Source of the DNA: Deltaproteobacteria bacterium
Lineage (GTDB): Bacteria; Desulfobacterota; Desulfobacteria; Desulfobacterales; JAFDCJ01
Reading direction: 5' to 3'
NCBI GenBank assembly: GCA_024277475.1
Contig: JAJRVC010000614.1
Span: 1 to 8,197, forward strand
Length of the DNA: 8,197 bases
Position numbers and translations under genes: made by a program. Within the stretch, counting starts at the first letter, position 1; every line of letters starts with the position of its first letter. Under the pieces are notes generated by a model, which saw only the letters and a list, made by a program, of their open reading frames with translations, did no database searches and had not been told where the DNA came from. Positions 1 to 6,694 of the stretch are shown piece by piece.

Positions 1-774
1 ACCCCCTTCGCTTTGCTTCCATATAACAACTTTCAGTTGAATACCCACCGGCACCAATCCGGCTACCCGGTTTTGGATATCCGATATCAGGTTGTCACAA
101 ACGCGTTGCTCTTCATCAGATGATCGGTTGTCGCCACACTCCCAGGGTTTAAAGAAGCGATCGATGGATGTGTGCAATTCCAACTCAACATTCGACATGC
201 CAAAGATGTTTTCGTTGCATGAAAATAGGATGGCTTCAAGTGTGTCGCGGAATCGAATTTTGTTCGGATCAAAATAAGGATCGATGAGAATGGCACGGCG
301 GCATAACCGCATGAGAGGTGAAATTGCTCCTGCAATTTCCTGGGCATTTCGGGGTATTGGGAAGATGTCGGGAACCTGCCATTTTTTATGTCCGTTTTCG
401 ATAAGATCTTTGGTAGGTATTACGAACGGACGATTTCCGGGATTGCCGGTTGCAATGATTGCGCGGAATGGCCGTACGGCGTGCTCAGCCTCTGTTCGTT
501 CAAGCCACACGGTTATTTCCGAAAAACTGCTGGGTCTTTTTACAGCATTTTGCCAAAGAAATTGAATCAGCTCGGTCATCCTCATTTTCGCATTCTGATC
601 ATCAGCGGCCGGCCCTGCTTCAAATATCTCCCATACCAATTTTTTCCAGTTTTTAGGGTAGGCAGACACGATTCTCCTTGTACGCAGGCCGAATTTTGCG
701 TCGAAAAAAAGATATTCTTTTCTGTCATGCCAGCGGGCAACCAGGGCGGGTTCCAGAGCAAATTCATAAATCAT
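1..774 (-). CDS. Unnamed ATPase-partner protein, possible PLD-like fold (3' end missing)
   Basis: An open frame of 258 codons starts at the ATG at 774-772 and is still open at the left edge, so the C-terminus is missing. The start lies 2 bases after the stop of the AAA ATPase gene. A GGAGGAG ribosome-binding site at 786-792, inside the end of that gene, is 11 bases upstream. The protein begins MIYEFALEPALVARWHD and has an aromatic- and lysine-rich N-terminal region (residues 20-52). A hydrophobic strand ends in an IDPYFDP motif (residues 164-170), and a second strand LKVVIW (247-252) lies near the cut end. Phospholipase D-superfamily proteins often carry a similar strand ending in DPY, followed later by a catalytic HxK or H-x-R-Y motif, which would lie beyond the window. 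Known: nothing firm. Inferred: the effector or nuclease half of a two-gene module with the ATPase. No signal peptide or membrane segment is seen. The frame is secure; the fold is a guess. Confidence -1.
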   Translation of the reverse strand, partial: MIYEFALEPALVARWHDRKEYLFFDAKFGLRTRRIVSAYPKNWKKLVWEIFEAGPAADDQNAKMRMTELIQFLWQNAVKRPSSFSEITVWLERTEAEHAVRPFRAIIATGNPGNRPFVIPTKDLIENGHKKWQVPDIFPIPRNAQEIAGAISPLMRLCRRAILIDPYFDPNKIRFRDTLEAILFSCNENIFGMSNVELELHTSIDRFFKPWECGDNRSSDEEQRVCDNLISDIQNRVAGLVPVGIQLKVVIWKQSEGG

Positions 775-776
775 GA

Positions 777-2417
777 TCAGAAAAGCTCCTCCGCTCGTTC
801 ACTGAAAAACCCTTTAGGCCAGCGATCGATGAATTCGCCGTCTTCACTGATGCGGATAGGGAACACTGAAACACCCGTTTTACCCTGCTCGACATAGTAA
901 ACCGCCAACTGATCCGGCCTGAGCGGATCTTTTCCCGGAGGTAGATTACCTTCATCGGTTTCTCGAATGCGGCGTAGGAATCTGAGCATCAAATGCTCGC
1001 TGTGGGTTTCCAGAAGAAAGCAGACCTGAGTCTCCCGGCTCCGGGCTATAAACAGATCACCCAGGGCAACCTGAAGTGCCGGATGGATATGAAGCTCCGG
1101 CTGCTCGATGGCAAGCATGCCCTCCTTGATATGAAGTGAGCCGATGATAACCGGCAGCGTCTGAGAAATACCGATACCGACATCCTGGGGCATCAGTTCG
1201 ATACCGGTCTTTTCATCGCGGATGCTCACGCGGCTCTTTATGGGTATCTCGCTCAGCCGGGTCTGGATCATATCCATCTCTTCCAGGCCGAGACCCTCGT
1301 TTATAAATATTGATATCGGGTCATCGTCACCAATTTCACGAAATCGTTTGACTTCGATGCTGTAACCGGCATTCAGCCGGTCTTCCTGGTTCAGCCAGCG
1401 GTTCAGTTGCTCAACAAATCCTTTCTTGGCGGTGTATAAGATATCCCAGCCCTTCAGGCCGGAAGACCAGCGGGAGGGGTCCGGCGATTTTTCCGGCGTG
1501 AAATTGCGGGGCGGGATTTCCCGGACAGGGCCAATGTAGCACATTTTTTTCAGCCCATCGCAAACCAATTCGCCCGGCCCGACGATCAGTGCGCTCAAAC
1601 ACATTAAAAGATTGCCCTCATCGATCAGATCAGCCTCGTCCGCCCAAACGGGGCCGTGAAATTGCAGGGCTTTACCCCACTGGGGCATGGCAGTACCTGC
1701 TCCGGCAACCCCGATGGGCCGGGTCAATCCTGCAACTCCCTTTTCCATCTTGAAATTAGTTAGAAGCGCAGTAAATATCGGTCCCAGTTTTTCAAGTTCC
1801 TCTTCGCCGGCGGAGTCTTCGACAAAATGCCGTTTAATGATGCAATCAGCCTCGTCCGGGCTGATATTTTCCAGAAAAACCGGATTGAGTGGGTTAATTT
1901 TCGATAGAAACACCTGCTTGCCGTCGTCCGTGGCTTCGATGGTAGCCAGGTGGTGGCTGTTCATATCCACTTTGTATTGAAAAAGAACCGGCCGACCCAA
2001 CTGGTGGTTCCATTTGACGGAGACTTCCACCGCCGCGGACACTGCCCGCATGGGGATTTCACCTATCTGCTTGTCTGAAAACTGAAAAAGCCCCATGTCT
2101 TCATAGCCGTCAAAATATTGAGGCAAGTCTTCATCTTGAAGATCCAGATCGATTTTGAGACAGATCGATTTTGACATGTCGTGATTGTAAACCAGGGTTT
2201 CAAACCCGCCCAGGTCAACCGCCTTGCCGCCGATGGACGTTCTGTCGGGGTCGAGGTTGTTTCGTTCGAAAATTTCAAGAGCGTAGTGAAGGGCCTGAAC
2301 GATGGTGCTTTTGCCCGCGCTGTTGGGGCCGAAGAGAAGTGTAATTGGCTTAAAATCTATGCGGACAGGGTCCTTAATACCCTTGAAGTTTTCGATGGTG
2401 ATGGCTGATATCGGCAT
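777..2417 (-). CDS. ABC/SMC-like AAA ATPase with DUF3696-type C-terminus
   Basis: This 546-residue cytoplasmic ATPase belongs to the AAA_15/AAA_21-like group with a DUF3696-type end, the overcoming-lysogeny/RecF style of ATPase. Near the N-terminus ITIENFKGI is the usual opening strand. Walker A is GPNSAGKST (residues 30-38). YIGPVREIPPR is at about 294-304, an ABC-signature-like DVGIGISQ at 412-419, Walker B LAIEQPELHIHP at 435-446, and the ETHSEHL histidine-switch motif at 470-476. The C-terminus carries the DUF3696-typical GEFIDRWPKGFF (about 527-538). No Toprim nuclease domain is present, so it differs from OLD/GajA proteins and probably drives or senses for a partner. The ATG at 2417 was chosen over a TTG one codon earlier because GGAG lies 7 bases before it and it forms TGATG with the hsdS stop. 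Such ATPases recur in defence islands. The family call is strong; the biological role is unproven. Confidence -1.
   Translation of the reverse strand: MPISAITIENFKGIKDPVRIDFKPITLLFGPNSAGKSTIVQALHYALEIFERNNLDPDRTSIGGKAVDLGGFETLVYNHDMSKSICLKIDLDLQDEDLPQYFDGYEDMGLFQFSDKQIGEIPMRAVSAAVEVSVKWNHQLGRPVLFQYKVDMNSHHLATIEATDDGKQVFLSKINPLNPVFLENISPDEADCIIKRHFVEDSAGEEELEKLGPIFTALLTNFKMEKGVAGLTRPIGVAGAGTAMPQWGKALQFHGPVWADEADLIDEGNLLMCLSALIVGPGELVCDGLKKMCYIGPVREIPPRNFTPEKSPDPSRWSSGLKGWDILYTAKKGFVEQLNRWLNQEDRLNAGYSIEVKRFREIGDDDPISIFINEGLGLEEMDMIQTRLSEIPIKSRVSIRDEKTGIELMPQDVGIGISQTLPVIIGSLHIKEGMLAIEQPELHIHPALQVALGDLFIARSRETQVCFLLETHSEHLMLRFLRRIRETDEGNLPPGKDPLRPDQLAVYYVEQGKTGVSVFPIRISEDGEFIDRWPKGFFSERAEELF
786..792 (-). 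promoter_or_regulatory. Ribosome-binding site of the left-edge gene
   Basis: GGAGGAG on the minus strand within the last codons of the ATPase gene, 11 bases before the ATG at 774. It supports a real downstream gene translated from the same message. Confidence -1.
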
Positions 2418-3568
2418 CAAAGTTCTCCGCGGAAGGCTCTTTGAGAAATAGAATTGAACAGGTTTTGGCTATCATTGATTAAATGAGAATATTTAATTCT
2501 TAAGGATTTAGCAAAGAAATAGTAATTTGAAAATTTTTTTTGTGCCTCTATTGGGGGTAATGGAATTACCATTTCCTTCAATTTCACTCCAGTGAGGTGA
2601 GCGATAGTCGCAGATGTAGCATGATTTTTGAATCCACCGTTTTTTGCAAAAAACCACATTAAGTGCAGCAAATATTCTGCAGTTGCCAGTTTACTTTTTG
2701 GTCTAATTCGATGGAGTGCTTTTTGAAAATAGCATTCTGAAATTTCATTTCTCCAAATAGCTGCCCTGCCGATTTCACCACCTTCACATATAAGTAAGTC
2801 TCCATGTTTTAGCCTAAAAGTATCTCTATCTTTTTCTTGAAAATCCATCTCTAATAAATTGTTTAAATCAAATTGATCCCATTGAACATTGGCATTTCTC
2901 AGATATTTTCTTTGATTTTTTCCAGTTTGTTGTTTTGAATCGAGCATTTTTCCAAGTCGCGATTCACAGACATCCCCGAAACGGGATAGCTTCCAATCCT
3001 TTGTGTTTTTGATCGGATCCCCAAACATATCCAAAAACACCGCCCGCAAAAACTCATCGGCAAGCTTAATCGCCTGTCGGCGTTTGCGGCGGATGGCATC
3101 GGCCTTGTCGAGGATGGCGGCGATGCGTTTTTGTTCTGCCAAAGGCGGCTTAACCACAGCCTTTTCTTTGAGAAATTTAAAATGCCTGCTATATCCTGCA
3201 TTATCAGGCAATTTCAGCGTATTTAGGTAATGATAAAGAAATCGCTTATCAAACTCACCTTTCGGAACCAAAACCTTAACACCGTCAGCACCAAGGGCAA
3301 AAGGTTGGTCTATAAATTTGAAAATTTTAGTATGATCTCCAAACAAAATGCAGGGAAGCTTTTCTTTGCATGCTAGGCTTTCATCATCAATATATCCACC
3401 TATGAGTTCCTGCCCTTGATCTATAACGGCTAACGAACCATTTTCTTTATATGAACCTTTCTTAATTTTTGGCTTATCACCAGTGACGTCCTTGATAGCA
3501 TCACCAAATGGCAGAGTAACCCAATTAGCTGGACATTTTGCTTTAAGTCTAAAAACCTCTTTATTCAT
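2417..3568 (-). CDS. hsdS: Type I RM specificity subunit HsdS
   Basis: This 383-residue DNA-recognition subunit docks two HsdM copies and reads a bipartite target. It has the normal two-fold layout: target recognition domain 1 (about residues 1-140); a central conserved region with [17 protein letters not shown] and a long helix ending FLDMFGDP (141-186); domain 2 (about 187-335); and a distal conserved region starting [11 protein letters not shown] and ending SQRAFRGEL. The length is typical of the family. The start overlaps the hsdM stop as ATGA and has a strong GGAGGGG site 8 bases upstream. Both recognition domains are strikingly AT-rich (about 25-32% GC in sampled 60-base blocks), while the central region reaches about 63%, like hsdM. 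The distal conserved helix is also AT-rich and less canonical than the central one, so this half may have come from another locus. The target sequence cannot be read from the protein. The frame is intact and the gene appears functional. Confidence -1.
   Translation of the reverse strand: MNKEVFRLKAKCPANWVTLPFGDAIKDVTGDKPKIKKGSYKENGSLAVIDQGQELIGGYIDDESLACKEKLPCILFGDHTKIFKFIDQPFALGADGVKVLVPKGEFDKRFLYHYLNTLKLPDNAGYSRHFKFLKEKAVVKPPLAEQKRIAAILDKADAIRRKRRQAIKLADEFLRAVFLDMFGDPIKNTKDWKLSRFGDVCESRLGKMLDSKQQTGKNQRKYLRNANVQWDQFDLNNLLEMDFQEKDRDTFRLKHGDLLICEGGEIGRAAIWRNEISECYFQKALHRIRPKSKLATAEYLLHLMWFFAKNGGFKNHATSATIAHLTGVKLKEMVIPLPPIEAQKKFSNYYFFAKSLRIKYSHLINDSQNLFNSISQRAFRGEL
2425..2428 (-). promoter_or_regulatory. 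Ribosome-binding site deciding the ATPase start
   Basis: GGAG on the minus strand within the last hsdS codons. It is 7 bases from the ATG at 2417 but only 4 from the alternative TTG at 2420, which favours the ATG. Confidence -1.
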
Positions 3569-5076
3569 CCCAACATCCCCTCCAACTCCTCCATATCCGC
3601 CAAAATCTCTTTTTCAAGCGCCTTCATTTGTGCCAGAATCTCTTTAGGCGGATCATACTCCTCTTCTTCGTACACGATTTCCTTATACCGGTTGATGGAA
3701 AGATCATACTTGTGCTCCCGGATCTCATCGGCATTTACAAAAAAATGCTTGCCTGTCCGGTCGGTGTCTTTTTGGGGGTCACGCTTGCGCCATCGCTCCA
3801 ACATATCCGGCAGGTCATTGTTATCCGGCTGGGGTTCTCTCTTATCATCCAGCGAGAAACCATCCGCCTGAACATCGTAATAACAGACATCTTGTGTCTT
3901 GCCGCCTGTGGTAAAGACGATAATGCCCGTGGAAACGCCGGCATAGGGCTTGAAAACACCGGAAGGCAGCGAGATGACGGCTTCGAGCTGGTTGTTGTCC
4001 ACCAGCATTTTGCGCAAGGCCAGGTGGGCTTTGGAAGAGCCGAACAAAACGCCGTCGGGCACAACCGTGGCCGAACGGCCGCCGATTTTGAGCATGCGCA
4101 AAATCAGGGTCACAAATAACAGCTCGGTCTTTTTCGTTTTGACCTTGCTTAACAGGGACGCATGCACATCTTCGTAGTCCAGGCTCCCTTTGAACGGCGG
4201 GTTAGCCAGGATCACATTGAAGTGGTCTTCGGCCATTTCCGGGAAGCGGTCCGGGAAACCGGTGCTCAGGGTATCCTGGTAGTGAATATCCGGGGCGTCG
4301 ATGCCGTGCAGCAAAAGGTTCATGGAGGCGATGCGCAGCATGGTCACGTCAAAATCGAACCCGTTGAGCATATGGTTCTGAATGTGATCCCTGTAAGGCC
4401 GCAATTTATCACCGGTATAGGTTTTACTGCCGTCCTCATGGGTGATGATAGCCTCGGGCGAGGTATGAGTTTCCATGAGGTACTCCATGGCCGAAACCAG
4501 AAAACCGGCCGTGCCGCAGGCCGGATCACCAATGGTATCTTCCGGTCCGGGATCGACGATCTCCACCATTTTGCGGATAATATGCCGGGGGGTGCGGAAC
4601 TGGCCGTTGATGCCGGCAGTGGTCAATTTGCTGAGCAGGTATTCGTAGAGATCCCCTTTGGTGTCGCCCTCGGTCAGGGGCAGTTTGTCGATCATGCTGA
4701 CGGCCGATACCAGCAGGTTCGGCTTCTGGATCATGAGCTGGGCGTCTTTCATGTACTCGCCGAATTTGGCACCGTCCACCGCCACCCGTTTGAAATGGGG
4801 AAAGACCTCATCCCGCACGACTTTCAACATGGCATCGGCCGGGGTTTTGTTTTTAAACTGCGACCAGCGCAGGTGCTGTTCGTCGTCGGCAAATATTCGT
4901 TTAAACGGCTGTCTGGTTCGGTTGGCCTTTTTTTCTTCACGGGTTTCACGAATGTCCAAGAGGCGCGCGAACATTAAAAAAGAAATCTGCTCGATGACCA
5001 TGAGCGGGTTGGTGATCCCGCCGGTCCAGAATTCCGTCCAAAGCTTGTCGGTCTGGCTTTTTATTCCGTTTATCAT
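3565..5076 (-). CDS. hsdM: Type I RM N6-adenine methyltransferase subunit HsdM
   Basis: This 503-residue modification subunit transfers a methyl group from S-adenosylmethionine to adenine in the target chosen by HsdS. With HsdS it forms the methylase, and with HsdR the restriction complex. The N-terminal helical HsdM_N-type domain (about 1-145) contains [29 protein letters not shown] (158-166) is motif [11 protein letters not shown] (184-193) is the SAM-binding motif I, and ANPPF (291-295) is the gamma-class catalytic motif IV. The C-terminus (about 465-503) is a charged helix likely to form a coiled coil with HsdS. All key residues are present and the length is normal. The ATG at 5076 is the first possible start because a stop lies in frame 12 bases upstream. 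Its AGGAG site is 12 bases away, which is long and may mean modest initiation. The gene follows the inverted-repeat element and overlaps hsdS by 4 bases, so M and S are coupled. Confidence -1.
   Translation of the reverse strand: MINGIKSQTDKLWTEFWTGGITNPLMVIEQISFLMFARLLDIRETREEKKANRTRQPFKRIFADDEQHLRWSQFKNKTPADAMLKVVRDEVFPHFKRVAVDGAKFGEYMKDAQLMIQKPNLLVSAVSMIDKLPLTEGDTKGDLYEYLLSKLTTAGINGQFRTPRHIIRKMVEIVDPGPEDTIGDPACGTAGFLVSAMEYLMETHTSPEAIITHEDGSKTYTGDKLRPYRDHIQNHMLNGFDFDVTMLRIASMNLLLHGIDAPDIHYQDTLSTGFPDRFPEMAEDHFNVILANPPFKGSLDYEDVHASLLSKVKTKKTELLFVTLILRMLKIGGRSATVVPDGVLFGSSKAHLALRKMLVDNNQLEAVISLPSGVFKPYAGVSTGIIVFTTGGKTQDVCYYDVQADGFSLDDKREPQPDNNDLPDMLERWRKRDPQKDTDRTGKHFFVNADEIREHKYDLSINRYKEIVYEEEEYDPPKEILAQMKALEKEILADMEELEGMLG
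3577..3583 (-). promoter_or_regulatory. Ribosome-binding site of hsdS within hsdM
   Basis: GGAGGGG on the minus strand, 8 bases before the hsdS ATG, embedded in the last codons of hsdM. It confirms the hsdS start and the ATGA coupling. Confidence -1.
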
Positions 5077-5242
5077 TGAATGGTGTTACTCCTATCTTGT
5101 TTTGAATTAACCGCAGACGGACGTAGACCCTCGCAGACGCTTTCTAAAAGCATATACAAGACAAACCTTAACTGTATATTTTAACAATACAAAATATTTT
5201 TCGATCGGGTCAGCCGGACGAAAAGTTCGCGTCTATCTGCGG
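5077..5242 (-). promoter_or_regulatory. Leader region of hsdM, possible promoter in AT-rich core
   Basis: This is the only non-coding gap in the window. It lies directly upstream of hsdM and is almost wholly occupied by the inverted-repeat element. The very AT-rich core (about 5140-5202) is where a promoter for the hsdM-hsdS-ATPase block could lie, and TATA-like hexamers occur on the minus strand (near 5152-5157 and 5174-5183). I could not pair any of them with a good -35 box at 16-18 bases, so no specific promoter is called. Confidence -1.
5089..5093 (-). promoter_or_regulatory. Ribosome-binding site of hsdM, long spacing
   Basis: AGGAG on the minus strand, 12 bases before the hsdM ATG. An in-frame stop between the two leaves this ATG as the first possible start, so the long spacing is real and may lower initiation. 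Confidence -1.
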
Positions 5243-5249
5243 TTAATTC
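5104..5249. repeat. 146-bp intergenic element with 14-bp perfect terminal inverted repeats
   Basis: The left end reads gaattaaccgcaga (5104-5117) and the right end is its exact reverse complement (5236-5249). The left arm continues with two copies of gcagacg (5113-5119 and 5133-5139). The core is very AT-rich (7 G/C in the 40 bases 5161-5200) and contains a small inverted repeat, atatac/gtatat (5152-5157 and 5174-5179). No open frame and no convincing target-site duplication is seen; the flanks share only two T residues. It fills the gap between the AlbA_2 gene and hsdM and supplies the AlbA_2 stop codon. It could be a MITE-like element or a dispersed intergenic palindrome. A large stem-loop in the transcript is possible, but there is no U-tract, so it is not a classical terminator. 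Confidence -1.
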
Positions 5250-6694
5250 TTCTTTAGTTTATACTTCTGCAGCCGGCTGTTGGGTTTGTCCGGGATGGTG
5301 TATACGATAGAACCATTCTCCAGCAACGAACGGATAGTTCGATTTAAATGGCCGGTAACACTATTTAGGCCGACTTTATTTGCGATTTCAGACTTTGAAA
5401 GGGCATCCTGTCCCAACACGCTAATAACTTTTTGCTGGAGTGACTCTGCCTCAATATCCGTGGCACTCTGCCCTGACTCTGCCCTGACTCTGCCCTGACT
5501 CTGCCCTGACTCTGCCCTGCCCAGATCCTTTTTCAAAAACTGAACCTGAAAAGCATTACCGGCTTCCAGGAGTACCAGCTCGATTTCCGGGTATAGCTCT
5601 AGCTCTTTGCGGATTTTCTGAATGCCGCTGCCCCAGGCTTCGATGAGTTTCAAATCCTTAAAAATAGGAGCTAAAACACGATTGCGGATTTCGCTGCGAC
5701 CGGTACCGAGTTCCTCCACCGGCAACGCATCCGGCAAGGGGCCCGGGCTGGTGATTTCCAGCATGTCATCGTAAATGGCCACCTTGATATCGCTTCCGAG
5801 GATGGCATAGTCGCGGTGAATGATGGCGTTTATGAGGGCTTCCCGGATCGCCTCCAGCGGGTATTCCCAGCGGTCTTTGCGGTAGATTTCACCGATAGTG
5901 GAACCCAGGGCGATATTCTTTTTGATGAAAGTCATGCAGGGTTCGACGGTAGCGTGAACCGGAACTTCAATGGCCGACTGGTCCAGAAAAACCCGTTTGT
6001 CGGTTCCTTTGAACCGCGCGCATTCGATTTTGGCGTAAGGAAAAAACTGCTTGCGGGAAGGTGAATCGGACAGGAGCAATGCGGCGTTGGTTGGATATTC
6101 ATGTCCCTGTTTTTTTTGTAACAACCCCATATTAAAAAACTGCGTTTTGCCTAACTTGCGACCGGTTTGCAATTTAAAAGCTTTCTTGAATCGCGATAGA
6201 TCGATATCTTCGACAGGGCAGTCGTATACCGTCAATGCGTCGAATGATACTTTCCGTCGCCGGCGCTCCAGTGCTTCGATGGTTTCCGGAGATGCCTTGC
6301 GATTGCTGGAACCTACCCGGATATAAGTACCGTTTTTCTTACCGGGTTTTTTTAGGTAATATGGTTTTTCAGAACCGGGAAAAATACTGACAACCAGCAG
6401 GGCTTTGCCTTCAACAGATTGAATATAGATTTCCGGCAAAATGGGCGGAGTACAAAGATCGAAAATACAGTTGCTGATCCGTTCTTCAAGGGGGAATATC
6501 CTGTCGTCTGAAATACCGACAATTTGGCGGGGATCGTCTTTCACACCGAAGACAATCTGCCCCCCGGCCCCGTTGGCAAACGCGACTGCTGTCCGTGCAA
6601 CCTGATCCCCCTTGGGGAAAGCCTCTTTGAATTCCAGCCGGCGCGATTCAGGCTGCTCCAGAAAGACCGGCCGATTTTTCTCAGACACTGCCAT
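5243..6694 (-). CDS. AlbA_2 / GHKL-ATPase Schlafen-like regulator with C-terminal winged helix
   Basis: This 483-residue protein is of the kind often annotated as 'ATP-dependent DNA helicase RecG-related' or 'transcriptional regulator', although it has no helicase motifs. The N-terminal AlbA_2 (Schlafen-type) domain covers about 10-135, with ESRRLEFKEAF, AFANGAGGQIVFGV and YIRVGSSN. A GHKL-like HATPase_c_4 domain follows, with the N-box REALINAIIHRDY (284-296), DDMLEITSPGPLP (309-321) and WGSGIQKI (354-361). A linker rich in Ala-Glu-Ser-Gly-Gln (about 391-418) is encoded by an 11-bp tandem repeat. It joins a C-terminal winged helix (about 419-483) with ALSKSEIANKVGLNS and a beta-wing YTIPDKPNSRLQKY. 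The start at 6694 has an AGGGG site 9 bases upstream and overlaps the end of hsdR by 14 bases, implying coupled translation. The stop codon lies inside the downstream inverted repeat. It is probably an accessory regulator or defence sensor of the RM locus; its biochemical activity is unknown. Confidence -1.
   Translation of the reverse strand: MAVSEKNRPVFLEQPESRRLEFKEAFPKGDQVARTAVAFANGAGGQIVFGVKDDPRQIVGISDDRIFPLEERISNCIFDLCTPPILPEIYIQSVEGKALLVVSIFPGSEKPYYLKKPGKKNGTYIRVGSSNRKASPETIEALERRRRKVSFDALTVYDCPVEDIDLSRFKKAFKLQTGRKLGKTQFFNMGLLQKKQGHEYPTNAALLLSDSPSRKQFFPYAKIECARFKGTDKRVFLDQSAIEVPVHATVEPCMTFIKKNIALGSTIGEIYRKDRWEYPLEAIREALINAIIHRDYAILGSDIKVAIYDDMLEITSPGPLPDALPVEELGTGRSEIRNRVLAPIFKDLKLIEAWGSGIQKIRKELELYPEIELVLLEAGNAFQVQFLKKDLGRAESGQSQGRVRAESGQSATDIEAESLQQKVISVLGQDALSKSEIANKVGLNSVTGHLNRTIRSLLENGSIVYTIPDKPNSRLQKYKLKKN
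5465..5519. repeat. 11-bp tandem repeat, five perfect copies, inside the AlbA_2 gene
   Basis: Five head-to-tail copies of actctgccctg begin at 5465, 5476, 5487, 5498 and 5509. A degenerate copy, gactctgcc, sits at 5442-5450. On the coding strand the array encodes the Arg-Ala-Glu-Ser-Gly-Gln-Ser-rich linker between the ATPase-like domain and the winged helix. Because 11 is not a multiple of three, the array reads open in every frame and encodes the same 11-residue cycle. Losing or gaining one copy changes the downstream frame. This is the form expected of a slippage-prone contingency tract. Confidence -1.

Noticed and set aside
87..347. 86-codon minus-strand frame
   Set aside because: It is a different reading frame inside the 258-codon partial gene that starts at 774; the longer frame is coupled to the ATPase gene.
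388..897. 169-codon plus-strand frame at the left end
   Set aside because: It overlaps the ends of two minus-strand genes that have better starts, ribosome-binding sites and continuous context, and its protein has no domain signal.
4162..4977. 271-codon open frame on the plus strand opposite hsdM
   Set aside because: It lies wholly antisense to a gene with clear methyltransferase motifs. Its protein is histidine- and glycine-rich with no recognisable domain, the usual shadow of GC-rich codons.
5104..5249. Rho-independent terminator between the AlbA_2 gene and hsdM
   Set aside because: The inverted repeats are about 118 bases apart and neither arm is followed by a T-tract on the coding strand.
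5465..5519. CRISPR-like array
   Set aside because: The 11-bp units are directly adjacent with no spacers and lie in a coding frame.
5243..6694. Calling the AlbA_2 gene a RecG helicase
   Set aside because: There are no Walker A, DEAD/DEAH or other SF2 helicase motifs. The name is a common database carry-over for AlbA_2/HATPase_c_4 proteins.
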